Positions 1 to 6,615 of a stretch of 64,000 nucleotides of DNA are shown here, piece after piece. The position numbers and the translations under genes are program-made. This stretch comes from a virus, in the IMG/VR virus record IMGVR_UViG_3300042302_000730, positions 16,742 through 80,741 of that record; one strand, written 5' to 3'. How positions within the stretch are numbered: position 1 is the first letter of the stretch; every line of letters begins with the position of its first letter. The notes beneath the pieces were generated by a model, which ran no database searches, was not told the origin of the DNA, and saw only the letters and a list, made by a program, of their open reading frames with translations.

Positions 1-387
1 ATTTAAATGATTAGTATCTAAGTGACCTTTATTGGCAAGTTCGTCATATTCTAAATTAGTTTGAAATAATTTTTCTGCTGTAAGTTTTATTTTTATCTTA
101 TACTTGTCTATTATAGTATTTGCATTTTCTTTAAGACCATCCTTTAATGCTTGTCTGACTTTAAAATCATAATCCAAAGAATCTTTATTTGTTGCATATA
201 CGATATCAGACCAATCGTGTAAAATTTTTAACTCATCTTGATTCATAAAATTTTTTATAATTTTAATAGTATCCGAACCGTAGCCTACTCTTTCTGTAAA
301 ATTATCAGTGTAGGGGGACCTAGTACGATTAGGATCTTTTTCCTCAATTACATAATTTTCTAAATCTAGGCCTGTCTCATTATTCAT
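1..387 (-). CDS. Partial CDS, possible 2OG-Fe(II) oxygenase N-terminus
   Basis: An open frame starts at ATG 387 and runs leftward without a stop off the window edge (at least 129 residues). It begins MNNETGLDLENYVIEEK and contains TIKIIKNFMNQDELKILHDW, a pattern like the N-terminal helix of phage prolyl-hydroxylase-like proteins. The Fe-binding HxD...H core is not in the window, so the family is a guess. It diverges from the methyltransferase gene at 427, and the 39-nt gap holds the rightward promoter. Confidence 0.5.
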   Translation of the reverse strand, partial: MNNETGLDLENYVIEEKDPNRTRSPYTDNFTERVGYGSDTIKIIKNFMNQDELKILHDWSDIVYATNKDSLDYDFKVRQALKDGLKENANTIIDKYKIKIKLTAEKLFQTNLEYDELANKGHLDTNHLN

Positions 388-411
388 ATAATCATTATAC
401 CCTATTGAACC

Positions 412-420
412 TGATATACT
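412..420 (+). promoter_or_regulatory. Leaderless extended -10 promoter
   Basis: TGATATACT lies 6 nt before ATG 427. No Shine-Dalgarno is present, so transcription probably starts at the A of the start codon. Confidence 0.6.
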
Positions 421-426
421 AATAAT

Positions 427-1032
427 ATGACTTTTGCTATTAAACAAGACAAAGTTAAAAATGCTAAATTGTTTGGGACCAGAAACGATTTTATTAAAAC
501 TTTACCAAAAAATATATCATATGTCGAGGCTGGAGTGTTGGCTGGAGATTTTTCGTTAGAAGTTTTAAAAATTATTGATCCATCAGTAATGCATTTAGTT
601 GACACATATTTTGATTTAGATTTTAGAGAATCAGATTTCAAAGGCAATAGGTGGAACACAAAAGAAGAACACTACGACTTTGTTTGTAAAAGATTTAAAA
701 ATATAAAAAATGTAATATTACACAAACAAACATTTGAGACTTTTTTTAAAAATAACAAAGAAAATAAGTTTGATTTTATTTATCTTGACTATGAGGTAAG
801 TTATAGTTCTGTTCGCAATCAAATACGAATGGCAACACAAATGTTAAATCAAGGAGGAACAATAGGGTTTAATGATTATAATATATACTTTAACAATACT
901 GAAACTGGAGAAAAGATGGGGGTTGTGCCAGCAATAAACTATTTTGTTAATAATAACCCAGATTGGTACGTGCATGCTTTTGCTTTAAATGATAATTTAA
1001 CTTCAGATATTTATTTAAAAAAATTAACTTAA
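427..1032 (+). CDS. Class I SAM-dependent methyltransferase-like protein
   Basis: 201 residues. YVEAGVLAGDFSLEVL (about residues 32-47) fits the glycine-rich SAM-binding motif I, HLVDTYFD the acidic end of strand 2, and KFDFIYLDYE (about 115-124) followed by GGTIGFNDYN the post-motif region of the Methyltransf_24 family. The same architecture occurs in the gene at 28135. In phages such enzymes sit near sugar or glycan genes and may methylate a glycan or metabolite; the substrate cannot be read here. Start chosen because a TGATATACT box lies exactly 6 nt upstream. The 3' end overlaps the convergent gene by 9 nt. Confidence 0.65.
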   Translation: MTFAIKQDKVKNAKLFGTRNDFIKTLPKNISYVEAGVLAGDFSLEVLKIIDPSVMHLVDTYFDLDFRESDFKGNRWNTKEEHYDFVCKRFKNIKNVILHKQTFETFFKNNKENKFDFIYLDYEVSYSSVRNQIRMATQMLNQGGTIGFNDYNIYFNNTETGEKMGVVPAINYFVNNNPDWYVHAFALNDNLTSDIYLKKLT

Positions 1033-1179
1033 ACCTTCAATTTCATCTATAATCCTATCTGCTATTTTGTCGTATTCAATTTCTAGAATAGCATTATCCA
1101 TGTCTATGGTATGAACTTTAATTTTTCCAATTTCTTCAAAAAGAATTTTTGTTATTGCTTTATGAGTTTCTTGGCTCAT
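1024..1179 (-). CDS. Hypothetical acidic protein, 51 aa
   Basis: Begins MSQETHKAITKILFEEIGK; mostly predicted helix. ATG 1179 is preferred over an in-frame ATG at 1215 because it overlaps the upstream gene by only 20 nt, as expected for coupled genes. It is the last gene of the leftward three-gene unit 1489-1024. No family recognised. Confidence 0.5.
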   Translation of the reverse strand: MSQETHKAITKILFEEIGKIKVHTIDMDNAILEIEYDKIADRIIDEIEGLS

Positions 1180-1357
1180 CGCTGTTTTCTTTTTTATTTT
1201 GCAAAATATTTGCATAAGTCATTCCTCGTATTTTTTCATAAATACTTATCTGTTGTCTTTGAAATTTAGACAACTGGACCTTATCTGATAATCTTTTTTT
1301 GTTTTTGTTGGCTCTTTTAACTTTAGATTTAGAAACTTTGTCGTTACTTTTTTTCAT
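1160..1357 (-). CDS. Hypothetical Lys/Arg-rich protein, 65 aa
   Basis: The first half is very basic (MKKSNDKVSKSKVKRANKNK), suggesting nucleic-acid binding. AAGGGA lies 6 nt upstream of the ATG. It starts 9 nt after the membrane protein gene at 1489 and overlaps the next gene. No family recognised. Confidence 0.55.
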   Translation of the reverse strand: MKKSNDKVSKSKVKRANKNKKRLSDKVQLSKFQRQQISIYEKIRGMTYANILQNKKENSDEPRNS

Positions 1358-1366
1358 TTATATCCC

Positions 1367-1489
1367 TTATTCATCTTCAAATGGTTTATTTGATACCCAA
1401 ACTCCGTCTTGATCTATGCCTTTTGTCATATAAAAATAGCAAGAAATAAAACCAATAAAAAAACTAAACAATACCAATAATGCTGTCAT
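1367..1489 (-). CDS. Small membrane protein, 40 aa
   Basis: One N-terminal membrane segment (residues 2-20, TALLVLFSFFIGFISCYFY) followed by a short acidic tail. AAGGAG 6 nt before ATG supports the start. First gene of the leftward unit driven by the promoter at 1507-1515. Function unknown. Confidence 0.6.
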   Translation of the reverse strand: MTALLVLFSFFIGFISCYFYMTKGIDQDGVWVSNKPFEDE

Positions 1490-1506
1490 TTTTTCTCCTT
1501 TGTATC

Positions 1507-1515
1507 AGTATACCA
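1507..1515 (-). promoter_or_regulatory. Extended -10 promoter
   Basis: On the minus strand, TGGTATACT lies 17 nt before ATG 1489. The leader contains the SD AAGGAG. It is back-to-back with the rightward box at 1538. Confidence 0.55.
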
Positions 1516-1537
1516 AAAAAACGGGGATAAGTCAAGA

Positions 1538-1543
1538 TATACT
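1538..1543 (+). promoter_or_regulatory. Leaderless -10 promoter
   Basis: TATACT lies exactly 6 nt before ATG 1550 and no SD is present. Confidence 0.55.
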
Positions 1544-1549
1544 ATATAA

Positions 1550-1873
1550 ATGGAAAGAGCCCTACTATACCTAATATACTCTCCATCCCTTAAAGCCTTT
1601 AAGGTTGGGATATCCAACTTATCTAATCGTAGATACTCTCAACACAGGGTCAAAGGCTGGATGATTATTGACTATTGGTATTTTGAGGATAGAGAGATTG
1701 CTAGGCTTGTGGAGCAGGAGGTTTTAAAGGTTTTTCGTAATAGATTTCCTGGGCGGTACTTAAACAAAGAAGACATGCCTCAAGATGGTTATACAGAAGC
1801 ATTTAGTAGTGATAAAATATCATCAAAGAAAGTTATAAGGATTATTAATGGTGTTATAAAGGATATTAAGTGA
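1550..1873 (+). CDS. GIY-YIG nuclease-like protein
   Basis: 107 residues. The N-terminus (LYLIYSPSLKAFKVGISN, residues 5-22) matches the GIY-YIG core as found in T5orf172/Meiosis-type small domains: a LYLIY strand, then K-VGI. Conserved Arg (SNRRYSQH) and Glu (VEQEVL) follow, consistent with the catalytic layout of a compact single-domain nuclease. It stands alone with its own leaderless promoter. It could act in DNA cleavage or as a small homing-type enzyme; this is inference. Confidence 0.55.
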   Translation: MERALLYLIYSPSLKAFKVGISNLSNRRYSQHRVKGWMIIDYWYFEDREIARLVEQEVLKVFRNRFPGRYLNKEDMPQDGYTEAFSSDKISSKKVIRIINGVIKDIK

Positions 1874-1898
1874 ATACTTCCACATTAGTATTCCTTTA
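1872..1898 (+). terminator. Weak hairpin terminator candidate
   Basis: A 6-bp stem GAATAC/GTATTC with a 10-nt loop is followed by CTTTAACTT directly after the stop codon at 1871-1873. The U tract is weak. Confidence 0.3.
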
Positions 1899-1924
1899 AC
1901 TTGATTACTCTATTAACTATGAGA

Positions 1925-1930
1925 TATAAT
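1925..1930 (+). promoter_or_regulatory. -10 promoter, near-leaderless
   Basis: TATAAT lies 8 nt before ATG 1939, with no SD between. Confidence 0.5.
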
Positions 1931-1938
1931 AGAGTAAT

Positions 1939-2277
1939 ATGAGTTTTAAACTTAAAAGTATAATCTGGGTACAATCTGCATTAATCGTAATACTTTCTAT
2001 GTCCCTGCTTTTTATGGGAGGAGACTTAAAACAGGCTCGAAAAATGACCCTTGATCAAAGCAATTATTGTATAAGATACACAAGTGATATTATTGCAAGC
2101 AGTCGTCTTGATTTGATAAGAGAGCAAGATGCTCACATTCGTACGGTAGATAAAGCAAATTCTGTAATTGATGACATTGTTAATAGATATAACTCACTTG
2201 TGTCCCGCTACAACAAAAGCACTGGTGGGAGCAACTACGATTTGCTTAATGTGTACTCATATAAAGTAAAGCCTTAA
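1939..2277 (+). CDS. Single-pass membrane protein, 112 aa
   Basis: A hydrophobic segment at residues 8-28 (IIWVQSALIVILSMSLLFMG) is followed by about 80 hydrophilic, helix-prone residues (DLIREQDAHIRTVDKANSVI) that look like a coiled coil. This topology is shared by phage spanins and other envelope proteins, but no family is recognised and there is no lysis gene beside it. Confidence 0.55.
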   Translation: MSFKLKSIIWVQSALIVILSMSLLFMGGDLKQARKMTLDQSNYCIRYTSDIIASSRLDLIREQDAHIRTVDKANSVIDDIVNRYNSLVSRYNKSTGGSNYDLLNVYSYKVKP

Positions 2278-2312
2278 AATTCGGCAAAAAATAGAAAGAG
2301 TAAACTGATATA

Positions 2313-2328
2313 TGCACCTAGCGGTGCA
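2313..2328. terminator. Bidirectional hairpin between convergent genes
   Basis: TGCACC-TAGC-GGTGCA forms a perfect 6-bp stem with a 4-nt loop between the rightward gene ending at 2277 and the leftward gene ending at 2329. No strong U tract. Confidence 0.35.
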
Positions 2329-2460
2329 CTAGTAGTTAGATTCTTCTACTTTAGCCAATATTCTCTTAATCATGTCTTCTCTATATTCTGGGGTAAGAAT
2401 AAAGCCAGTGTCCATCTCAGTCATAAGCACAGACATTCTTACTATTTCATCAATATTCAA
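2329..2460 (-). CDS. Hypothetical protein, 43 aa, TTG start
   Basis: TTG 2460 preceded by AGGGG gives an open frame with MTEMDTGFILTPEYREDM and a helical end. A start at the internal ATG 2436 is the alternative. No family recognised. Upstream on the same strand is a coding-like stretch without a start codon (see findings). Confidence 0.4.
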   Translation of the reverse strand: MNIDEIVRMSVLMTEMDTGFILTPEYREDMIKRILAKVEESNY

Positions 2461-2576
2461 GATTACCCCTTAATATTAAGGACAGTTTTAAGACTTATCC
2501 AGGTCCTATCCTGATCTTTTCCTTTATAGACGTTGTCAGGCTCTCGTTGTTCGTCTTGTGGGGTATTGCACTATTA

Positions 2577-2582
2577 ATTATA
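2577..2582 (-). promoter_or_regulatory. -10 promoter candidate
   Basis: Minus-strand TATAAT preceded by TG, about 117 nt upstream of TTG 2460. It implies a long leader. Confidence 0.35.
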
Positions 2583-2612
2583 CATAAGGTTGAAGGGTTT
2601 GTCAAACCACAA

Positions 2613-2621
2613 TGATATAAT
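2613..2621 (+). promoter_or_regulatory. Extended -10 promoter
   Basis: TGATATAAT lies 8 nt before ATG 2630. An ATG at 2622 right after the box opens only a 3-codon frame. Confidence 0.5.
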
Positions 2622-2629
2622 ATGAGCGT

Positions 2630-2755
2630 ATGAATGATAATCTTTTAAAACAAATAGCGGCAATTATAGCCCCACACTTAAGGTATAAACACAAAGACTC
2701 AAGGTCTATAGAAATAGCAGAAAAAATACTAAAAGAAATAAACAAACAGAACTGA
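2630..2755 (+). CDS. Hypothetical protein, 41 aa
   Basis: MNDNLLKQIAAIIAPHLRYK... is predicted to be all-helical with a Lys/Glu-rich C-terminus. The stop codon TGA (2753-2755) doubles as the TGN of the next gene's extended -10 box. No family recognised. Confidence 0.5.
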   Translation: MNDNLLKQIAAIIAPHLRYKHKDSRSIEIAEKILKEINKQN

Positions 2756-2761
2756 TATACT
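2753..2761 (+). promoter_or_regulatory. Leaderless extended -10 overlapping a stop codon
   Basis: TGATATACT, whose TGA is the stop of the 41-aa gene, lies exactly 6 nt before ATG 2768. Confidence 0.6.
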
Positions 2762-2767
2762 GGTTTA

Positions 2768-3490
2768 ATGCTATACGTAATAGGTCTTCCAGTAGGTAAC
2801 TCGGCAGATATGCCACCCAGAAACCTTCAAATGATTAAAGATGCCAAACACCTTGTAGTTGAAAATAGTCACCATTTTAAAGAATTTTTAAAGACTTTTC
2901 AAATAAATAAAGCCAACTGCAATATTATGTATCTTTCTACTCAAACAAATGATAAGACTCAAAATCCACCAGAAGCAGAAGTGGCATTCAAAGTCTTAGA
3001 GTATTTGAAAATGGGAGAAGATGTATATTTAATCTCTGATGATGGCATGCCAGGCGTTGCAGATCCAGGACAAATTCTTATAAGAAAATGTATTCAAGAA
3101 GGTATAAAGATATCCGCTACTCCTGGACCTAGCGCAGTAATGGCAGCCGTGACTGTTGCTGCATTAGGACATTTTTTTTCTTTTCATTCTTTTTTTGAAA
3201 GAGATCAAATTAAAAGAACTCAACAAATAGTCGACTTAAAAGAAAGCAATTTAGCACAAGTTTTTGTACTCAGAAATGCTATATCTTCAACAGAATTTTT
3301 ACCAGAAATTGAGGATGTATTTCCTGAAATCATACAAATTTGGGGGGATAGAGAAGCAACTCTTTGTATCAATTTAACCATGAGTAATGAGAACGTGGTT
3401 AGAGGAAAGATCTCATATATTCTAGAATATATATTAAAGCATAGAAGCCCTTATGATAAAATGATGATTGTAATAGAAGGCAAGCATTAA
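2768..3490 (+). CDS. RsmI-like tetrapyrrole-methylase family methyltransferase
   Basis: 240 residues, close to the catalytic part of bacterial RsmI, which 2'-O-methylates C1402 of 16S rRNA. Family marks in order: LYVIGLPVGN (2-11), VYLISDDGMPGVADPG (86-101), SATPGPSAVMAAV (116-128), then a FF-rich segment and the final MMIVIEG strand. These match the SAM-binding layout of the tetrapyrrole methylase fold. The C-terminal region is shorter and lacks some RsmI landmarks, so another RNA or small-molecule substrate is possible. Leaderless promoter 6 nt upstream; the stop overlaps the ATT start of the next gene. Confidence 0.75.
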   Translation: MLYVIGLPVGNSADMPPRNLQMIKDAKHLVVENSHHFKEFLKTFQINKANCNIMYLSTQTNDKTQNPPEAEVAFKVLEYLKMGEDVYLISDDGMPGVADPGQILIRKCIQEGIKISATPGPSAVMAAVTVAALGHFFSFHSFFERDQIKRTQQIVDLKESNLAQVFVLRNAISSTEFLPEIEDVFPEIIQIWGDREATLCINLTMSNENVVRGKISYILEYILKHRSPYDKMMIVIEGKH

Positions 3491-4136
3491 AACAGTTTTT
3501 ATCCTCGCAGCAGGTTCTGGCACTAGATGGAATAATTATAGAGGCGTCCCTAAGCATAGGCTTGTAATTGAAGAGGAAGTCCTGATTGAAAGGACATATA
3601 GGCAGTTTTCTAAGTATGCAGATAAGGTCATAATCGTCGCAAATGAGGAACAAGGTTTTGCCCAGACTTATATCCCCCCTGAAAATAAAGCATGGAGAGA
3701 TATAGCCAAGTTCTACTCAACTAGGGATATCTGGACAGAGGGTAAGAATATTCTGGTTTTTGCAGATGTGTACTTTACCGATGATGCAGTTGAACGAATT
3801 ATGAATGATCCTTATGGCCTATCATTTTATCTACGAAGCAAAGGATCTCACCTTACAAAGAAGTTATGGAAGGAGATATGGGGTATAGGGTTTGATGGTT
3901 CTTCTATTCCTATCTTAGAGTCTACGATATTAAAAATCATAGAATCCAAAGAGAATTACAGTGCTGGTGGTTGGCGATTGCTAGATCAATTTACCCAAGA
4001 TAAACAAAAATTTCACTCCGTAGAGATAGATGATTGGACTGAAGACTTTGATTTTCCTAAAGATATTGACACTTGGGAAGCACGAAGAAAGATAGTTTTA
4101 TCAAAAATAAATGTTACTGATAGGGCTAAGATCTGA
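3486..4136 (+). CDS. Nucleotidyltransferase-like protein with apparent ATT start
   Basis: 216 residues when started at ATT 3486. The reading frame KTVFILAAGSGTRW...PKHRL (residues 2-25) is the N-terminal nucleotide-binding signature of sugar-phosphate nucleotidyltransferases, and ILVFADVYFTDDAVERI (about 88-104) carries the metal-binding Asp strand. No ATG, GTG or TTG lies between the upstream in-frame stop and this signature. ATT overlaps the TAA of the methylase gene, with GAAGG about 5 nt upstream, so coupled initiation at ATT is the simplest reading. An annotation starting at GTG 3768 would lose the active-site half. It may activate a sugar or cofactor; the substrate is unknown. Confidence 0.7.
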   Translation: MKTVFILAAGSGTRWNNYRGVPKHRLVIEEEVLIERTYRQFSKYADKVIIVANEEQGFAQTYIPPENKAWRDIAKFYSTRDIWTEGKNILVFADVYFTDDAVERIMNDPYGLSFYLRSKGSHLTKKLWKEIWGIGFDGSSIPILESTILKIIESKENYSAGGWRLLDQFTQDKQKFHSVEIDDWTEDFDFPKDIDTWEARRKIVLSKINVTDRAKI

Positions 4137-4420
4137 CTGTAGAGTAAAGTGGAGGAAAGTGGTGGGGAATGGAGCGCTTTTATATGGGGCTTCGTAATGT
4201 CTGGCGGAAAAACCTTCCTATCCCAAACCTTCAAACCTTCAAACCATATGCCCTGCATATGCCTTATACCATAGATATAAAGGTTTGTCAAGCACCAAAA
4301 ACCCTATAAAAAAATAAAGAAAAAGTTATAAAACCATATAGAATCTGGGAAAAAGATTAAGGTTTCGTAATAAAAAAAGGTAAAAAGGTTTGAAAGTATT
4401 AAGGTTTTATATAGAGAGTA

Positions 4421-4600
4421 TTATGACTCTGATTGTCTTTGTCCCCGCTTGAAAAGGCGCTTGATATCACGAAAGGCCTTGACGGGATGACGGACGGGAG
4501 AGAAAGCAAAGGATAAGGCGTGCTCTACACGCTCTTCAATTTCACGTTCAGTTTGTGATTGACGGCTACGGTTTAATTTAGCAAAATGATGGGGACTCAT
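4421..4600 (-). CDS. Hypothetical basic protein, 59 aa
   Basis: MSPHHFAKLNRSRQSQTERE, then an amphipathic C-terminal part rich in Arg/Lys (KAFRDIKRLFKRG). It is slightly more GC-rich than its surroundings. The start is fixed by a TGATATAAT box exactly 6 nt upstream. No family recognised; nucleic-acid binding is possible. Confidence 0.55.
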   Translation of the reverse strand: MSPHHFAKLNRSRQSQTEREIEERVEHALSFAFSPVRHPVKAFRDIKRLFKRGQRQSES

Positions 4601-4606
4601 AACCTG

Positions 4607-4615
4607 ATTATATCA
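4607..4615 (-). promoter_or_regulatory. Leaderless extended -10 promoter
   Basis: Minus-strand TGATATAAT, exactly 6 nt before ATG 4600. No SD. Confidence 0.6.
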
Positions 4616-4632
4616 TTATTTTTGGCGGGGGA

Positions 4633-4752
4633 TTAACCAGAATACCTATACTTAAAGTGTATAAGACAGGTATCTATAATCAAACCATCCTTGTCAGATA
4701 CATAGGTGGCTTCTTTATCACAGTAATAACATTTGGTTTTAAGGTTTGACAT
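4633..4752 (-). CDS. Small putative zinc-binding protein, 39 aa
   Basis: CYYC (residues 8-11) and later CLIH (30-33) form a CxxC...CxxH pair, consistent with one small zinc knuckle. The start is set by TGCTATAAT exactly 6 nt upstream. Function unknown. Confidence 0.5.
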   Translation of the reverse strand: MSNLKTKCYYCDKEATYVSDKDGLIIDTCLIHFKYRYSG

Positions 4753-4758
4753 ATTGAA

Positions 4759-4767
4759 ATTATAGCA
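4759..4767 (-). promoter_or_regulatory. Leaderless extended -10 promoter
   Basis: Minus-strand TGCTATAAT, exactly 6 nt before ATG 4752. Confidence 0.6.
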
Positions 4768-4872
4768 TATGAAGGTTTGTCCATGAATCTGGAAAATATT
4801 TCAGTGGATCGTAATGTCTGGATCGTAATAAGGTTTTAAGGTTTGATGGTTTGGAAAGTATGGACCGGGCCT

Positions 4873-5085
4873 TTAGGCCATGCCCCAATAAAAACCAACA
4901 ACTTTAGATATTTGTTCCATCTTAGTCTCATCATCAATTAAATATTCTCCAGCAGTATCCTGACCAAAAATATCTCCAATAAGATCAGCAGCAACCTTTG
5001 ACTTATTTCCACCGCTTACTACCACCCAGTTATCAAAAGACTCTTGATCTATTAATATTTCTGCTCTAGCCTCTACTCTTTCCAT
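4873..5085 (-). CDS. Hypothetical protein, 70 aa
   Basis: Begins MERVEARAEILIDQESFDNW. AGGGGG lies 6 nt upstream of ATG. Last gene of the leftward unit, 10 nt after the 101-aa gene. Acidic, small alpha/beta character; no family recognised. Confidence 0.6.
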   Translation of the reverse strand: MERVEARAEILIDQESFDNWVVVSGGNKSKVAADLIGDIFGQDTAGEYLIDDETKMEQISKVVGFYWGMA

Positions 5086-5095
5086 TTTGTTCCCC

Positions 5096-5401
5096 CTATT
5101 TGTTATCTTTAATATAAGACTCAGAATTATTTAACATATCTTCTAAATCTTCCCAGCCTTTATCTACAATATCCCCTGCCTCATCTACAAACCCTAGAGA
5201 TGCCAAAAGCATATCAAAGGTTTCTTGTGTATAAAGATCAGACCTTGGAGAAGGAGCAACAATGTCAGTATGAATAGCGTAGGCTAGTGGTAGTCCTATA
5301 TCGTTATAGTCTACAAACTCTTCAAAGGCTTCTTCATCACGATAAGTTAACCACAACTCAGAAAGAATTTTTAACTTAGTGGTTGGTCCTGTTTCGCTCA
5401 T
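5096..5401 (-). CDS. Hypothetical acidic protein, 101 aa
   Basis: Strongly acidic (DEEAFEEFVDYNDIG; EAGDIVDKGWEDLEDML). The start is fixed by TGGTATACT exactly 6 nt upstream, so it is probably leaderless. It heads the 5401-4873 pair. No family recognised. Confidence 0.6.
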   Translation of the reverse strand: MSETGPTTKLKILSELWLTYRDEEAFEEFVDYNDIGLPLAYAIHTDIVAPSPRSDLYTQETFDMLLASLGFVDEAGDIVDKGWEDLEDMLNNSESYIKDNK

Positions 5402-5407
5402 CTTATA

Positions 5408-5416
5408 AGTATACCA
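5408..5416 (-). promoter_or_regulatory. Leaderless extended -10 promoter
   Basis: Minus-strand TGGTATACT, exactly 6 nt before ATG 5401. Confidence 0.6.
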
Positions 5417-5428
5417 AACTATTCATTG

Positions 5429-5662
5429 TTATGGAAGCCTTCTTTGATCATACTGTAATTTAGCATGCTCTATCTCGTCCTCTTGAAACTTAGCACTTTC
5501 CAGCACTTCTAATGCCCTGCGATAAATTAAATAAGGGGTTGCCTTAGCCAAATAATATCCAACCTTTTCTAAATCAAGATAAAAGTCAGCAAGGTGTTTG
5601 CCCATAGCAATAGCAACCTTCTCCTCGTTGGTTGTTTGCTTAGCCCTACTAATACGATACAT
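5429..5662 (-). CDS. Hypothetical helical protein, 77 aa
   Basis: MYRISRAKQTTNEEKVAIAM... is helix-rich. ATG 5662 is chosen over in-frame ATG 5713 because AAGGAG lies 4 nt upstream and a TGATATACT box (5680-5688) lies inside the longer frame. No family recognised. Confidence 0.6.
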   Translation of the reverse strand: MYRISRAKQTTNEEKVAIAMGKHLADFYLDLEKVGYYLAKATPYLIYRRALEVLESAKFQEDEIEHAKLQYDQRRLP

Positions 5663-5679
5663 AACTCTCCTTACTCCCC

Positions 5680-5688
5680 AGTATATCA
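5680..5688 (-). promoter_or_regulatory. Extended -10 promoter
   Basis: Minus-strand TGATATACT 17 nt before ATG 5662, with an SD in the leader. Confidence 0.5.
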
Positions 5689-5756
5689 AAAAATGGGGTA
5701 GGACACAAACCACCCATTAGTCGGTGCCCTACCCTCGTTTTTAGCAGGTGGTGACC

Positions 5757-6128
5757 CTACCCCTGCAGCGCTCCTACGGGCGTATCCGTAGAGCAATTAT
5801 AAGAAATAAAACTATCAATGTCTTTGTGGTCTACGCCATCATGACTAATAGTATTATCTGTTAGGTCGATTAATATTGGATGGTCCGCAAACCCTAAGTC
5901 ATTAGGATTACATGCATAGATTCCAAACCCTGTCTCATCCAAGATAGAGTCTTGCATCAAATAACTAATAGCCATGCGGGTATAGTATTCTGTATCCCCT
6001 TTACGTACCGCTGCATGCTTTAGGGCCTGAGCCAGATCTGTATACATACTGTCTTCGCCCCAATGACTGTACAGTGCTACTGCTAGGTCCTCTGATTGTT
6101 TAAATACGAATGTACAGCGTGCTCCCAT
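5757..6128 (-). CDS. Conserved phage hypothetical protein, 123 aa
   Basis: MGARCTFVFKQSEDLAVALY... with YSHWGEDSM and AISYLMQ reads as a compact alpha/beta protein of a type often seen in actinophage early regions. TAATG overlap at 6128 couples it to the 48-aa gene. No biochemical function is known to me. Confidence 0.6.
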   Translation of the reverse strand: MGARCTFVFKQSEDLAVALYSHWGEDSMYTDLAQALKHAAVRKGDTEYYTRMAISYLMQDSILDETGFGIYACNPNDLGFADHPILIDLTDNTISHDGVDHKDIDSFISYNCSTDTPVGALQG

Positions 6129-6274
6129 TAGTCATCCGTTCTCTCAGGTATAATTGATATTTGATTTGTTATCTCATTAAAGATATCGTTCTCGTCTTCA
6201 GTGTCAGTCTCATATTCAAAATTCATATAAGTACCTGTGGGCTCAAAGATTATTTCAACATCCCATGTAGCCAT
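6128..6274 (-). CDS. Hypothetical acidic protein, 48 aa
   Basis: MATWDVEIIFEPTGTYMNFE begins with a beta strand, then an acidic helix (TDTEDENDIFNEI). Linked by TAATG overlaps at both ends (6128 and 6274), so it is translated as part of the 7496-5757 operon. Confidence 0.6.
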   Translation of the reverse strand: MATWDVEIIFEPTGTYMNFEYETDTEDENDIFNEITNQISIIPERTDD

Positions 6275-6606
6275 TAGTCATTCTCCTCATCTAGGTCCCC
6301 CTCGAAATCGATTACGACTTTAGAAACTCTGCCGTCCTCGTTCATCTGAACATAGACTGGATATACGCCATCGCCATATCCTGTATTAAATACTACTGCC
6401 GTGCCATTACCTAACTGACCGTAAGCATTAGAAAGTGTGGTGGCACTTGCGCCATGATAAGAATATTGCCCTTGCTTGCCGTCAATATTCCACTCATCAT
6501 TTTGGTTAGTATCCCATTGCTCTAAATAACATGGGTCGCCAACCATTGCTTGTCCGCTATCAATTCCTATTTGGCCTGCTAGGATTAAGGTTTTTGTTTT
6601 TATCAT
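6274..6606 (-). CDS. DUF4241-like protein, 110 aa
   Basis: VGDPCYL (residues 22-28), YHGASATTLSN and GDGVYPVYVQ in series recall the DUF4241 family, whose function is unknown. Mostly beta. AAGGAG lies 5 nt upstream of ATG 6606. It is coupled by TAATG to the 48-aa gene. Confidence 0.55.
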   Translation of the reverse strand: MIKTKTLILAGQIGIDSGQAMVGDPCYLEQWDTNQNDEWNIDGKQGQYSYHGASATTLSNAYGQLGNGTAVVFNTGYGDGVYPVYVQMNEDGRVSKVVIDFEGDLDEEND

Positions 6607-6615
6607 TGGGTCTCC

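Larger units (their letters stand above)
4205..4850. repeat. Iterated AAGGTTT heptamers in spacers
   Basis: The spacers flanking two small genes hold at least eight AAGGTTT copies on the plus strand (near 4279, 4359, 4385, 4401, 4741, 4772, 4830, 4838) and three inverted copies (AAACCTT, 4211-4240). AATGTCTGG also recurs near 4196 and 4813. No gene is seen in 4137-4420. Confidence 0.45.
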
